Below are positions 1 to 6,969 of a stretch of DNA of 8,204 bases, in pieces (positions within the stretch are counted from its first letter, which is position 1; every line of letters starts with the position of its first letter). The notes below the pieces were generated by a model. It did not search any database. It worked only from the letters and a program-made list of their open reading frames with translations, and was not told where the DNA came from. The position numbers and the translations under genes are program-made. Source of the stretch: Arthrobacter sp. (lineage in GTDB: Bacteria > Actinomycetota > Actinomycetes > Actinomycetales > Micrococcaceae); contig JAODMS010000019.1 in NCBI GenBank assembly GCA_025464925.1, positions 1 through 8,204 on the forward strand, read 5' to 3'.

Positions 1-2840
1 GTGTTGGCGTTGGAGATGTCCAGGCCGGTCTCGATGATGGTGGTGCAGACCAGCACGTCGAAGCGCTTTTCCCAGAAGTCCACGATGATCTGCTCCAGGC
101 GGCTCTCGGACATCTTTCCGTGCGCCACCTCCACGCGGGCCTCCGGAACAAGCTCACGGATTTTCGCCGCGGTGCGGTCGATCGAGGACACCCGGTTGTG
201 GACGAAGAACACCTGCCCTTCGCGCATCAGTTCACGGCGGATGGCAGCCGAAGTCTGCTTGTCCGTGTACGGCCCCACATAGGTCAGCACGGGGTGCCGC
301 TCCTCCGGCGGGGTGGCCAGGGTGGAGGTCTCGCGGATGCCTGTCAGCGACATCTCCAGGGTCCGGGGAATCGGGGTGGCACTCATGGCCAGGACGTCCA
401 CGTTGGTGCGCATCTTCTTCAGCGCCTCCTTGTGTTCGACGCCGAAGCGCTGCTCCTCGTCCACGATCACGAGGCCAAGGTCCTTGAAACCGAAGTCCTT
501 CGACAGCAACCGATGCGTGCCGATCACGACGTCGACGGTGCCGTTCCTGACCCCTTCGGCCGTCTCCTTGGCCTCCTTTGCGCCCTGGAAACGGGAAAGC
601 GGCTTGACCCGCAACGGAAAACCGGAGAACCGCTCGGTGAAGGTCTCGTAGTGCTGCTGGGCGAGCAGGGTGGTGGGCACGAGCACGGCCACCTGTTTGC
701 CGTCCTGGACGGCCTTGAAGGCCGCCCGGACCGCGATTTCGGTTTTGCCGTAGCCCACGTCGCCGGAGATGAGGCGGTCCATGGGAATCTCGCGCTCCAT
801 GTCGGCCTTGACCTCGTTGATGGTGGTCAGCTGGTCGGGGGTCTCCACGTAGGGGAAGGCTTCCTCAAGTTCGCGCTGCCACGGTGTGTCCGGGCCGAAC
901 GCATATCCGCGGGAGGCCATCCGGGCCGAGTAGAGGCGGATCAGCTCGCCGGCGATTTCCTTGACGGCCTTGCGCGCCTTGGACTTGGTGCTGGCCCAGT
1001 CCGCGCCGCCCATCTTGCTCAGTACCGGGGTGTCCCCGCCGACATAACGGGTGACCTGGTCCAGCTGGTCGGTGGGCACGAAGAGCCTGTCGCCCGGGGC
1101 GCCGCGCTTGGACGGCGCGTACTCGAGGACCAGGTATTCGCGCACCCCGTCCCCGCCGCCGGCCACTTTACGCTGGATGAGCTCCACGAAGCGGCCGATG
1201 CCGTGCTGTTCATGCACCACAGAGTCGCCGGCCAGCAACTGCAGCGGGTCCACGGCGTTCCGCCGTTTGGACGGCATCCGGCGCATGTCCTTCGTGGAGC
1301 CCGCGGACGTCCGTCCCAACAGATCCGCTTCGGTCAGCAGGGCAAGCTTAAGCCGCTCGAGCACAAAGCCGCGGCCGACGGCGGCAGTGGTCACCTCGAT
1401 GAGGCCGGCCTGTGGCTCCTCGACGAGAGAGTCGACGCGGGCACACGGGATGTCGTTGTCATGGAAAAGTTCGGCCAGGCGCTGCGCGGGTCCGGGGCCT
1501 TCCGTGACGACCACGATCCGCCACTGGTCCCGCACGTGGGAGCCGATGAAGTCCATCATTTCCGCCACCTCGCCCTGGTAACCGCGGGGCTCCCGGGCAA
1601 AAAGGTTGAGCACGTCGATATCCGGGACCAGCTCCTCATCGGTGGCCAGTGAGGTGATGGACCACCAGGACACGGCGTGCGCGAGCGCGGCGGAGCGGGT
1701 CTCGGCCAGCGAGCGGAAGCTCGCCGAGTGCAGGGCCGCCGAGGCCTGGGAGCTCAAATCCAGGGGCGCGGTACCACCGTCGGAGGCCGTGGACCAGGCC
1801 GCTTCGAGGAACTCCTCGTTGGTGGCGGCGAGGTCATGGGCGCGCGCCCTGACCTTCTCCGGTTCAATCACCACCGAGATGGAACCGGATGGGAGCTGGT
1901 CCAGGAACGGAACCATGGCATCCACCAGCACGGGGGCCAGGGATTCCATGCCCTCAACGGCAATGCCGCCGGCGATCTTCTCCAGCATGTCCGCCGCAGC
2001 CGGCAGCTCGGACTTCAGCGTCGCCGCGCGGGACATGACCGAGGGGGTGATGAGGATTTCCCGGCACGGCGGGGCATAAAACCCGGTGGGGTGGTGCACA
2101 CCGGGAGCGGACAGCGAGCGCTGGTCCGCCACGGCGAACCAACGCATTTGGTCCACTTCATCCCCGAAGAACTCAACCCGGACCGGATGGTCCTCGGTGG
2201 GAGGGAAGACGTCCAGCATGCCGCCGCGGACAGCAAACTCGCCGCGCCGGGTCACCATGTCCACCCGGGCGTAGGCGGCGTCGGCCAGGCTCCGGACGAC
2301 ATCGCTGAACGGGACTTCCTGGCCGACCCTCAAGGTCACAGGCACCAGCTCGCCCAGGCCCGCCACGATCGGCTGGACGACGGCGCGCACCGGGGCGACC
2401 ACCACGCGCAGCGCGCCACTCGCGGACGTTTCGGGGTGCGCGAGCCTCCTGAGCACGGACAGCCGCCGCCCGACGGTGTCCGAGCGGGGAGAGAGCCGTT
2501 CGTGCGGCAGGGTCTCCCAGCTCGGAAACTCCGCTACGGCATCCGCCGGCAGGTAGGCCCGCAGGGCGGCGGTCAGGTCCTCTGCCTCGCGGCCCGTGGC
2601 GGTGACTGCCAGGACTGCCGGCACTGCCGTGTCGGCGGAGCCAGCCGCGGAGGAGCCCATGGCGAGACCCTCAGCCATCTCCGCCAGCAGGGCGGCGCGC
2701 AGGCCTGCCGGGGCGCTGATCTGGTAGTCCTCGCTGCGGGCGCCGAAACTGCGGGAGGCTTCGGCCTGGACCCGGGCGTAGTTTCTATCCTTGGCAAGGA
2801 TACGGCGCAAACCGGTGAGAGAGGGGCCGTTGAGGCTCAT
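1..2840 (-). CDS. mfd: Transcription-repair coupling factor Mfd (C-terminus outside window)
   Basis: Mfd is a cytoplasmic DNA translocase. It displaces RNA polymerase stalled at lesions and recruits UvrA for transcription-coupled nucleotide excision repair. The minus-strand frame runs unbroken from ATG (2840-2838) to the window edge and gives 946 codons. Family members are roughly 1,150-1,220 residues, so the C-terminal UvrA-inhibitory domain is missing here. Visible domains, in order: a UvrB-homology region (about residues 25-350, ending near GGMLDVFPP), an RNA-polymerase-interacting CarD-like domain from about D539 ([14 protein letters not shown]), and a RecG-like helicase core. In the core, Walker A GDVGYGKT lies at about 693-700 with K699, DEEQ at 794-797, then [16 protein letters not shown] near 880 and [11 protein letters not shown] near 932-942. 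An AGGAG ribosome binding site at 2849-2853 sits 8 nt upstream and supports this start. The gene diverges from the SDR gene. No frameshift or internal stop was seen. Confidence 0.97.
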   Translation of the reverse strand, partial: MSLNGPSLTGLRRILAKDRNYARVQAEASRSFGARSEDYQISAPAGLRAALLAEMAEGLAMGSSAAGSADTAVPAVLAVTATGREAEDLTAALRAYLPADAVAEFPSWETLPHERLSPRSDTVGRRLSVLRRLAHPETSASGALRVVVAPVRAVVQPIVAGLGELVPVTLRVGQEVPFSDVVRSLADAAYARVDMVTRRGEFAVRGGMLDVFPPTEDHPVRVEFFGDEVDQMRWFAVADQRSLSAPGVHHPTGFYAPPCREILITPSVMSRAATLKSELPAAADMLEKIAGGIAVEGMESLAPVLVDAMVPFLDQLPSGSISVVIEPEKVRARAHDLAATNEEFLEAAWSTASDGGTAPLDLSSQASAALHSASFRSLAETRSAALAHAVSWWSITSLATDEELVPDIDVLNLFAREPRGYQGEVAEMMDFIGSHVRDQWRIVVVTEGPGPAQRLAELFHDNDIPCARVDSLVEEPQAGLIEVTTAAVGRGFVLERLKLALLTEADLLGRTSAGSTKDMRRMPSKRRNAVDPLQLLAGDSVVHEQHGIGRFVELIQRKVAGGGDGVREYLVLEYAPSKRGAPGDRLFVPTDQLDQVTRYVGGDTPVLSKMGGADWASTKSKARKAVKEIAGELIRLYSARMASRGYAFGPDTPWQRELEEAFPYVETPDQLTTINEVKADMEREIPMDRLISGDVGYGKTEIAVRAAFKAVQDGKQVAVLVPTTLLAQQHYETFTERFSGFPLRVKPLSRFQGAKEAKETAEGVRNGTVDVVIGTHRLLSKDFGFKDLGLVIVDEEQRFGVEHKEALKKMRTNVDVLAMSATPIPRTLEMSLTGIRETSTLATPPEERHPVLTYVGPYTDKQTSAAIRRELMREGQVFFVHNRVSSIDRTAAKIRELVPEARVEVAHGKMSESRLEQIIVDFWEKRFDVLVCTTIIETGLDISNAN

Positions 2841-2848
2841 AGCTGTTG

Positions 2849-2853
2849 CTCCT
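2849..2853 (-). promoter_or_regulatory. Ribosome binding site of mfd
   Basis: The plus strand reads CTCCT here, so the minus strand has AGGAG, 8 nt before the mfd ATG. This fixes the start at 2840. I found no convincing sigma-70 pair for mfd. A TAGGCT hexamer (minus strand, 2917-2922) fits a loose -10 but has no matching -35. Confidence 0.7.
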
Positions 2854-2989
2854 GATGGGATCACGGGGTGCAGGCAACACGAATAGCCGAAATTCATCAG
2901 AATCCCGGGTGTTCTAAGCCTACCGCCCAGTCGGAGAGGGCCCCGCACCGGTTGCTAGGCTGGCAGCACCGGCAGTGCCGCGCCCGTCC

Positions 2990-3019
2990 TTGGCCGCCGG
3001 CACTCCGAATGGCTAGTAT
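2990..3019 (+). promoter_or_regulatory. Candidate promoter of the SDR/DUF2867 gene
   Basis: TTGGCC at 2990-2995 and TAGTAT at 3014-3019 are 18 nt apart. They resemble sigma-70 -35 and -10 elements and predict transcription starting near 3026, about 16 nt before the SDR start codon. The short leader would still carry the AGGAG ribosome binding site. This is a motif match only. The -35 is weak in its second half, as is common in high-GC actinobacteria. The remaining part of the 2841-3041 intergenic region shows no gene or clear hairpin. Confidence 0.4.
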
Positions 3020-3030
3020 GCGCAATGACA

Positions 3031-3035
3031 AGGAG
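3031..3035 (+). promoter_or_regulatory. Ribosome binding site deciding the SDR start
   Basis: AGGAG lies 6 nt before ATG 3042. The reading frame is open further upstream, with in-frame ATGs at 3009 and 3018. These overlap the candidate -10 element or fall before the predicted transcription start, and they have no ribosome binding site. The start at 3042 is therefore preferred over the much longer open frame. Confidence 0.75.
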
Positions 3036-3041
3036 CCACCC

Positions 3042-4553
3042 ATGAACGGCATGCCCCAGGCCTCGAACCCGAAGACGGTGCTGGTCACAGGCGCCACCGG
3101 CTATATCGGCGGGCGGCTGGTCCCCCGGCTCCTCGAAGCCGGGCACACGGTCAAGGTCCTCGTCCGGACTCCGACGAAGATCGCCGGCGTGCCGTGGCTG
3201 GCGGACGTGGAGGTTGTCCAGGCCAGCCTCGACGACGGCGAGGCGCTGAGCCAGGCGCTGGACGGCGTCGATGTCCTGTACTACCTGGTCCATTCGATGG
3301 CGACCGGCACCGGCTTCGAGTCCAAGGAAAAGGCGATGGCCGAGACCGCGGCCACGGCGGCCACCGCCGCCGGAGTGGACAGGATCATCTACCTCGGCGG
3401 TCTTCACCCTGCCAATGAAGAGCTTTCCACGCACATGAGGTCCCGGGAAACCGTCGGCAAGGTCTTCCTCGACGCTCCGGTCGACGCCATCGTGTTCCAG
3501 GCCGGCGTCGTGATCGGCTCCGGCTCCGCGTCTTTCGAGATGATCCGGCACCTGTCCGACACGCTCCCGGTGATGCCGGCCCCGAGCTGGGTGCGCAACA
3601 AGATCGAGGCCATCGCCGTCCGCGACGTCCTCCACTACCTCGTGGCCGCGGCGTCGCTGGAAGGCACCATCAACCGGACCTTCGACATCGGCTCGCGCCA
3701 GGTGCTCAGCTACGCCGGAATGATGAACGAATATGCCGCCGAGGCCGGACTCCCCCGGCGCCTGGTGCTCGCACTGCCGGTGCCGGCTCCCAAGCTGGCC
3801 GGGCTGTGGGTGGCGTTGGTGACCCCGATACCGCTGTCCATGTCCCTGCCCCTGGTCGAATCCCTCCAGCACGATGCGGTCTCGCGCGAACACGACATCG
3901 ATGCCTTGATTCCGCTCCCGGACGGCGGCCTGACCCCGTACCGGCGAGCCGTGGCCCTCGCCCTGGGCAAGGAACGTGACGGGCAGGTGGAGACCACCTG
4001 GTCCAGTGCCGGCGCCGACGCCGATCCGCTTCCCAGTGACCCCGACTGGGCCGGCCACCGGGTGTACCTCGACGAGCGGACATACTCCAGCCCGGTGGAC
4101 CCCGAGCACGTCTGGACCATCATCGAAGGGATCGGCGGCCGCAACGGCTGGTACTCCCTGCCGCTGGCCTGGCGCGTGCGGGGATGGCTGGACAAGCTCA
4201 CCGGCGGCGCCGGGCTGCTCCGCGGCCGCAGGCACCCGCATCTGCTCGCCGAGGGCGAGGTGGTGGACTGGTGGCGGGCGGAGGAGATCGACCGCGGCCG
4301 CCTGCTCCGGCTGCGGGCCGAAATGCGGGCCCCGGGCCGGGCCTGGCTGGAGCTGTCCGTGGAACCCGAGGGAACCGGCAGCCGGTACCGGCAGCGGGCC
4401 ATCTTCTTTCCTAAGGGCCTCAGCGGACGCCTCTACTGGCTGGCCGTGCTGCCGTTCCACAGCCTCATCTTCCCCGCCATGTCACGGAATATCACGGCTG
4501 CCGCCCGGGACCTCCAGAACATCGACGCGAAGCCGGCCGGGCACACCCCGTAG
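3042..4553 (+). CDS. YbjT-like atypical SDR / NAD(P)-binding oxidoreductase with DUF2867 domain
   Basis: This 503-residue protein has an N-terminal Rossmann fold (about 10-250) of the NmrA/atypical SDR type. The dinucleotide-binding motif TGATGYIGG is at 16-24, followed by an acidic/aliphatic strand and DVLYYLVHSM near 79-88. The C-terminal third (about 345-490) matches DUF2867, with a WYSLPLAWRVRGWLD stretch and VDWW at 408-411. The overall layout resembles E. coli YbjT (about 476 residues), whose substrate is not established. Where classical SDRs carry the catalytic YxxxK, this protein has H131-M-R-S-R135. It may therefore lack classical dehydrogenase chemistry and act as an NAD(P) binder or reductase of another type. 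No signal peptide is seen. The C-terminus has a hydrophobic patch (YWLAVLPFHSLIFPA) that could touch the membrane. The DUF2505 gene follows after 47 nt. The family call is secure and the function unknown. Confidence 0.9.
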   Translation: MNGMPQASNPKTVLVTGATGYIGGRLVPRLLEAGHTVKVLVRTPTKIAGVPWLADVEVVQASLDDGEALSQALDGVDVLYYLVHSMATGTGFESKEKAMAETAATAATAAGVDRIIYLGGLHPANEELSTHMRSRETVGKVFLDAPVDAIVFQAGVVIGSGSASFEMIRHLSDTLPVMPAPSWVRNKIEAIAVRDVLHYLVAAASLEGTINRTFDIGSRQVLSYAGMMNEYAAEAGLPRRLVLALPVPAPKLAGLWVALVTPIPLSMSLPLVESLQHDAVSREHDIDALIPLPDGGLTPYRRAVALALGKERDGQVETTWSSAGADADPLPSDPDWAGHRVYLDERTYSSPVDPEHVWTIIEGIGGRNGWYSLPLAWRVRGWLDKLTGGAGLLRGRRHPHLLAEGEVVDWWRAEEIDRGRLLRLRAEMRAPGRAWLELSVEPEGTGSRYRQRAIFFPKGLSGRLYWLAVLPFHSLIFPAMSRNITAAARDLQNIDAKPAGHTP

Positions 4554-4589
4554 GATGTTTGAAGCCCGAAACGACCAGTCCCACACCAC

Positions 4590-4594
4590 GGAGG
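4590..4594 (+). promoter_or_regulatory. Ribosome binding site of the DUF2505 gene
   Basis: GGAGG lies 6 nt before ATG 4601. The frame stays open 14 codons upstream to a TTG at 4559, but that codon has no ribosome binding site. The site decides the start at 4601. Confidence 0.75.
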
Positions 4595-4600
4595 ACCCCC

Positions 4601-5098
4601 ATGGCCCTGAGTGCATCCACCACCGTTCCGCACAGCGTTGACCGCGTCACCGCCGTTTTCGTCAACGAGGATTTCCTGCGCCACACGAGCAAACTCGTCG
4701 GCGGCACCCTGGAATCGTTCACCGTCGACGGCGACCCCGCCGGTGCTTTCAGCACGACGACCGTGCGGACCGTCCCCACCACGCGGATGCCGGACATGGC
4801 CCGGAAGTTCCTCGGTGAAAGCCTCACGGTGACGCAGCTGGAGATCTGGGAGGCGCCCGCGGCGGACGGTTCACGGCAGAGCAGGATCTCCCTGAAGATC
4901 ACCGGAGCACCCCTTGACGTGAGCGCCGTCCAGCGTCTCGTGTCCAACAACGGCAGCACCCGGATCGAGCTTGAGGGCAATGTGACGTCCTCGGTGCCTT
5001 TCCTGGGCAGCAAGATCGCGGACGCGGCCGAACCGATGGTCGGCAAGGCCCTGAACATCCAGTCGCAGCAGGCCCACGCCTGGCTCGAGAGCCACTAG
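4601..5098 (+). CDS. DUF2505 domain-containing protein
   Basis: This soluble protein of 165 residues matches the actinobacterial DUF2505 family over its whole length. Recognisable parts are the opening SxxxVFxNEDFLRH-like segment (about 12-32), the central VRTVPTTRMPDMARKFLG stretch (about 55-72), and the C-terminal EGNVTSSVPFLGSKIADAAEP segment (about 127-147). That last segment resembles the closing helix region of SRPBCC/START-like lipid- or ligand-binding folds. No signal peptide, transmembrane helix or catalytic motif is apparent, and the family function is unknown. The gene lies 47 nt after the SDR gene and 4 nt before the SCO4848-type gene, so co-transcription is likely. A TAGGAT hexamer at 4551-4556, overlapping the upstream stop codon, could be a -10 for its own transcript, but no -35 matches. 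Confidence 0.88.
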   Translation: MALSASTTVPHSVDRVTAVFVNEDFLRHTSKLVGGTLESFTVDGDPAGAFSTTTVRTVPTTRMPDMARKFLGESLTVTQLEIWEAPAADGSRQSRISLKITGAPLDVSAVQRLVSNNGSTRIELEGNVTSSVPFLGSKIADAAEPMVGKALNIQSQQAHAWLESH

Positions 5099-5102
5099 CG
5101 GC

Positions 5103-5324
5103 ATGGAACTGCCGGTATTCCTGGCTGTCGTCCTGATTGTCGCCGGCCTGTGGTCCCTTGCCGTCTGGCCGCAGTTCCTGCGCCGGGTGATAAAGGACCC
5201 GCGGTCCCGCGACGCCGGCGGCAGGGCCACCCGCTTCCTGACGGTCCATGTCGTCCTCGTCAGTATCTCCATGGTGCTCGGAGCCGCGACGGCGGCAATC
5301 GGTATTGCCGGGCTGCTCAACTAG
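5103..5324 (+). CDS. SCO4848-family small membrane protein
   Basis: This protein has 73 residues and two predicted transmembrane helices (about 4-22 and 46-69). They are joined by a short, positively charged cytoplasmic loop containing VWPQFLRRVIKDPRSR. The WPxFL motif, the D-x-R-S in the loop and the TxFLTVHVVLV opening of helix 2 match the small actinobacterial membrane proteins typified by Streptomyces SCO4848, which have no known function. The ATG lies 4 nt after the DUF2505 stop codon and has no good ribosome binding site, which points to translational coupling. Length, hydrophobicity and codon use are all consistent with a real gene. The family name rests on recall of family sequence patterns, not a search. 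Confidence 0.82.
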   Translation: MELPVFLAVVLIVAGLWSLAVWPQFLRRVIKDPRSRDAGGRATRFLTVHVVLVSISMVLGAATAAIGIAGLLN

Positions 5325-5334
5325 CGACAGGCTG

Positions 5335-5344
5335 CCCTGCAGGG
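5335..5344. repeat. 10-bp perfect palindrome CCCTGCAGGG
   Basis: This perfect 10-bp palindrome starts 10 nt after the stop codon of the small membrane protein gene. GGCTG and CAGCC arms (about 5330-5334 and 5355-5359) could close a larger stem around it. There is no T-tract, so it is not a standard intrinsic terminator. It could be a protein-binding site or chance. Confidence 0.3.
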
Positions 5345-5412
5345 AAACGACGATCCAGCCACGCCGACTTTTCCCTCAGCTGGCACGCCCGCTAGTGGCC
5401 GCCGGGCACGAC

Positions 5413-5421
5413 TGCTAGTAT
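5413..5421 (+). promoter_or_regulatory. Candidate extended -10 promoter of the acyltransferase gene
   Basis: TGC-TAGTAT has the TGN extension typical of extended -10 promoters, which depend less on a -35 element; none is seen 16-18 nt upstream. Transcription would start near 5428, giving a leader of about 58 nt before ATG 5486. The hexamer is the same as the candidate -10 of the SDR gene at 3014-3019. This is a motif-level call only. Confidence 0.4.
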
Positions 5422-5431
5422 TCCGATTCAG

Positions 5432-5460
5432 GGCGCCGGCCGCAGAGGCTATTTGGCGCC
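5432..5460 (+). other. Possible 5' leader hairpin (paired GGCGCC arms)
   Basis: Two GGCGCC hexamers (5432-5437 and 5455-5460) could pair across a 17-nt loop, with two further G-U pairs possible inside. They are followed by GCTTTT. If the promoter at 5413-5421 is real, this hairpin lies in the leader of the acyltransferase gene, 26 nt before its start. Each hexamer is also self-palindromic, so this may be chance in GC-rich DNA. Confidence 0.2.
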
Positions 5461-5485
5461 GCTTTTCTGCGGACTCGGGGGACAG

Positions 5486-6478
5486 ATGACAGGGCAATTG
5501 ACGTCTGCGGTTACAGGCGTGCAGAAACGTTCGGTTCGAATCGACATCGTGCGCCTTTTGGGCCTGGTCGTCGTCACCGCCGGGCACGTCTGGACCCAGT
5601 ACCCCATCGGCGGGTACGTGGCGATTTTCTTTGTCCTTGCCGGCTACCTGTGGTCCGCCAAACGAACTGTTTCAGAAGACCTCCGGTACCAGTCCTGGAA
5701 ACTCCTCGTCCCGTATTTTGCCTGGCTGGGAATCCTCGCGATTCCCTATTTCGCCCAGTTGATGACCGGCAGCAAGCAAGATGCAGCGCTCGGCCAGCGT
5801 GCCCTTGACCTGCTCTGGGGCGGAGAGCGTGCCACTACTCCGTTCACGGCGTTTTGGTTTATGACCGCGATCTTCGTCGCGGCGATACTCTTCCGCATCC
5901 TCATGCGGGCGCCCCGTTGGGTGTACCTCGGCTGCCTCGCTGTGGCACTCGCCGCGACCGTCTTTGACGGGCAGCTCCTCGGGGACAAGCCTGGTGCGGT
6001 GGACGTGGGAGCGGTCTCTGTCCTGTTCATGGCGGCGGGGCACGCCTACCGCCAGATCGAAGCAAGAGTCGACCGCTTCCCTGCGGGCGCCGCCGCGGTC
6101 ATCGTGATCTGCGGCATCCTGGTCGCGTCCGGGACCAGTGCCAGGATGACGCTCAAGAGCGGAGACTTCGGGACTCCGGTGCTGAGCATCACCGTCGCCG
6201 TCCTGATAGCTCTGGCCGCAATTTTGCTGGCCCGCCCGCTGGCCGCTGCCCTGCCCGAGAGCACAGGGCGCGCAATTACGCGCGTCGTCCAGATGGGGAC
6301 GCCCATCATCCTGCTCCACACCGTCCCGCTCTGGCTGCTGCCGAACAGCGTGCCGCAGATCCTGGAATTTGTTGCCGCCTGGGTTTTCCCGATCTCCGTC
6401 GCGTTGCTGCTCCTCCGTTTTCCGGAATCCCTGGCCAGGCGCATACTGATGCCGGACAAGAACCACCATTTGCTGTGA
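5486..6478 (+). CDS. Acyltransferase-3 family integral membrane protein
   Basis: This 330-residue polytopic protein has about ten hydrophobic helices and matches the acyltransferase-3 family (PF01757), whose members O-acylate surface sugars or lipids at the cytoplasmic membrane. Family hallmarks are R18-I-D-I-V-R at the start of helix 1, the conserved histidine H34 (TAGHVW), IFFVLAGYLWSAKR at 47-60 (the FFxxSGFL-like motif), a KLLVPYFAWL segment at 72-81, and FWFMTAIF near 123-130. The acceptor and acyl group cannot be told. It somewhat resembles fucose-4-O-acetylase-like members. ATG 5486 is preferred because a GGGGGA stretch (5477-5482) precedes it, though the 3-nt spacing is short. A TTG at 5453 in the same frame and a GTG at 5519 are alternatives. 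The VanZ-like gene begins 6 nt after the stop, so the two are probably one operon. Two membrane-protein genes next to a UDP-glucose dehydrogenase suggest envelope polysaccharide modification. Confidence 0.88.
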   Translation: MTGQLTSAVTGVQKRSVRIDIVRLLGLVVVTAGHVWTQYPIGGYVAIFFVLAGYLWSAKRTVSEDLRYQSWKLLVPYFAWLGILAIPYFAQLMTGSKQDAALGQRALDLLWGGERATTPFTAFWFMTAIFVAAILFRILMRAPRWVYLGCLAVALAATVFDGQLLGDKPGAVDVGAVSVLFMAAGHAYRQIEARVDRFPAGAAAVIVICGILVASGTSARMTLKSGDFGTPVLSITVAVLIALAAILLARPLAAALPESTGRAITRVVQMGTPIILLHTVPLWLLPNSVPQILEFVAAWVFPISVALLLLRFPESLARRILMPDKNHHLL

Positions 6479-6479
6479 C

Positions 6480-6484
6480 AGGGG
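6480..6484 (+). promoter_or_regulatory. Ribosome binding site that may select a TTG start for the VanZ-like gene
   Basis: AGGGG directly abuts ATG 6485, which leaves no spacer. It is 6 nt from the in-frame TTG at 6491, a normal distance. Initiation at TTG 6491 is therefore plausible and would shorten the protein by two residues. Confidence 0.45.
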
Positions 6485-6931
6485 ATGCTCTTGCAAGCCC
6501 ACCGCATAGCCCAATGGGGACTCACCGCCTACATCGGAGTCCTGGGCCTTGTCGCGCTCTGGCCCACACCCGTGGACCGGGCCTGGGCCGAAATTCTGCT
6601 GAAGGTGCTGCGGAAGGTGCTGCGGAAGTTGCACCGGTGGGGTATCCCGGAGTGGGTGGACTACAGCTTCGTGGAGTCGGCGTCGAACGTGCTCTTGTTT
6701 GTTCCGCTGGGCGCTTTGGTCGTCGGCATGATGGGCCGCCGTTACTGGTGGGTCGGCACTGCCGCCGGAATCCTGCTGTCCTGCCTCAGCGAACTGGCCC
6801 AGTTCTTCTTCTTGCCGGCCCGCTACCCCACCCTCGCTGACGTCGCCGCCAATACGCTCGGCGCCACGCTCGGAGGCTTGCTCGCCCTGCTGGCCATGGC
6901 GCGTAGCAAATCTGTGCGAATCCGGCGCTGA
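6485..6931 (+). CDS. VanZ-family membrane protein
   Basis: This protein of 148 residues (146 if translation starts at TTG 6491) belongs to the VanZ-like family. Named after the teicoplanin-resistance accessory protein, the family mostly has no defined role in other genomes. Evidence is the NVLLFVPLGALVVGM segment (about 68-82) and the hallmark SELAQFFFLPARYPTLADVAANTLGA stretch (about 99-124), which holds the conserved E, Q, R, D and N residues. Four hydrophobic helices are expected: about 10-26, 68-84, 88-106 and 118-138. The loop between helices 1 and 2 carries a basic repeat (KVLRKVLRKLHR) encoded by a 12-bp tandem duplication. The gene lies 6 nt after the acyltransferase gene and 38 nt before the dehydrogenase gene. 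This single gene is not evidence of glycopeptide resistance. Confidence 0.88.
   Translation: MLLQAHRIAQWGLTAYIGVLGLVALWPTPVDRAWAEILLKVLRKVLRKLHRWGIPEWVDYSFVESASNVLLFVPLGALVVGMMGRRYWWVGTAAGILLSCLSELAQFFFLPARYPTLADVAANTLGATLGGLLALLAMARSKSVRIRR
6601..6636 (+). repeat. 12-bp tandem repeat inside the VanZ-like gene
   Basis: GAAGGTGCTGCG occurs exactly twice in tandem (6601-6612, 6613-6624). A diverged third unit, GAAGTTGCACCG, follows at 6625-6636. The unit length keeps the frame and encodes KVLR-KVLR-KLHR, a basic segment in the loop after the first helix. Confidence 0.85.
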
Positions 6932-6956
6932 ACCCGTACGCTGTCAACAAACCATG

Positions 6957-6961
6957 GGAGG
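6957..6961 (+). promoter_or_regulatory. Ribosome binding site of the UDP-glucose dehydrogenase gene
   Basis: GGAGG, within the longer GGGAGGAAA, lies 8 nt before ATG 6970. It is the strongest ribosome binding site in the window and supports this start, so the translation signals of the interrupted gene are intact. Confidence 0.8.
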
Positions 6962-6969
6962 AAATCGGA

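Noticed and set aside
120..2855. Two very long plus-strand open frames (120-1652 and 1677-2855) opposite mfd
   Set aside because: They lie codon-for-codon antisense to mfd. The translations are rich in R, G, H, A and Q with no recognisable domain, while the minus strand encodes all Mfd motifs. GC-rich codon use explains the lack of stops.
2868..3041. N-terminal extension of the SDR protein by 58 codons
   Set aside because: The extension has no family-like sequence, overlaps the candidate promoter, and the only good ribosome binding site is just before 3042.
2955..4460. A 501-residue minus-strand open frame opposite the SDR/DUF2867 gene
   Set aside because: It is antisense to a confidently recognised gene in the same codon register, has low-complexity composition and no domain motif, and spans the promoter region of the SDR gene.
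4551..4556. TAGGAT as a separate promoter for the DUF2505 gene
   Set aside because: The hexamer fits a -10 element but overlaps a stop codon, and no -35-like sequence lies 16-18 nt upstream. Co-transcription is simpler.
5455..5475. CCGC-TTTTCT-GCGG as an intrinsic terminator
   Set aside because: The stem is only 4 bp, the T-run is in the loop instead of after it, and it lies just before a start codon.
5672..6634. A 320-residue minus-strand open frame opposite the acyltransferase gene
   Set aside because: It is highly charged, with no domain motif, and is the complement of a clear membrane-protein frame.
6485..6931. Glycopeptide-resistance locus because of the VanZ-family protein
   Set aside because: No vanHAX-type or vanRS-type gene is present. 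VanZ-like proteins are common in genomes without resistance.
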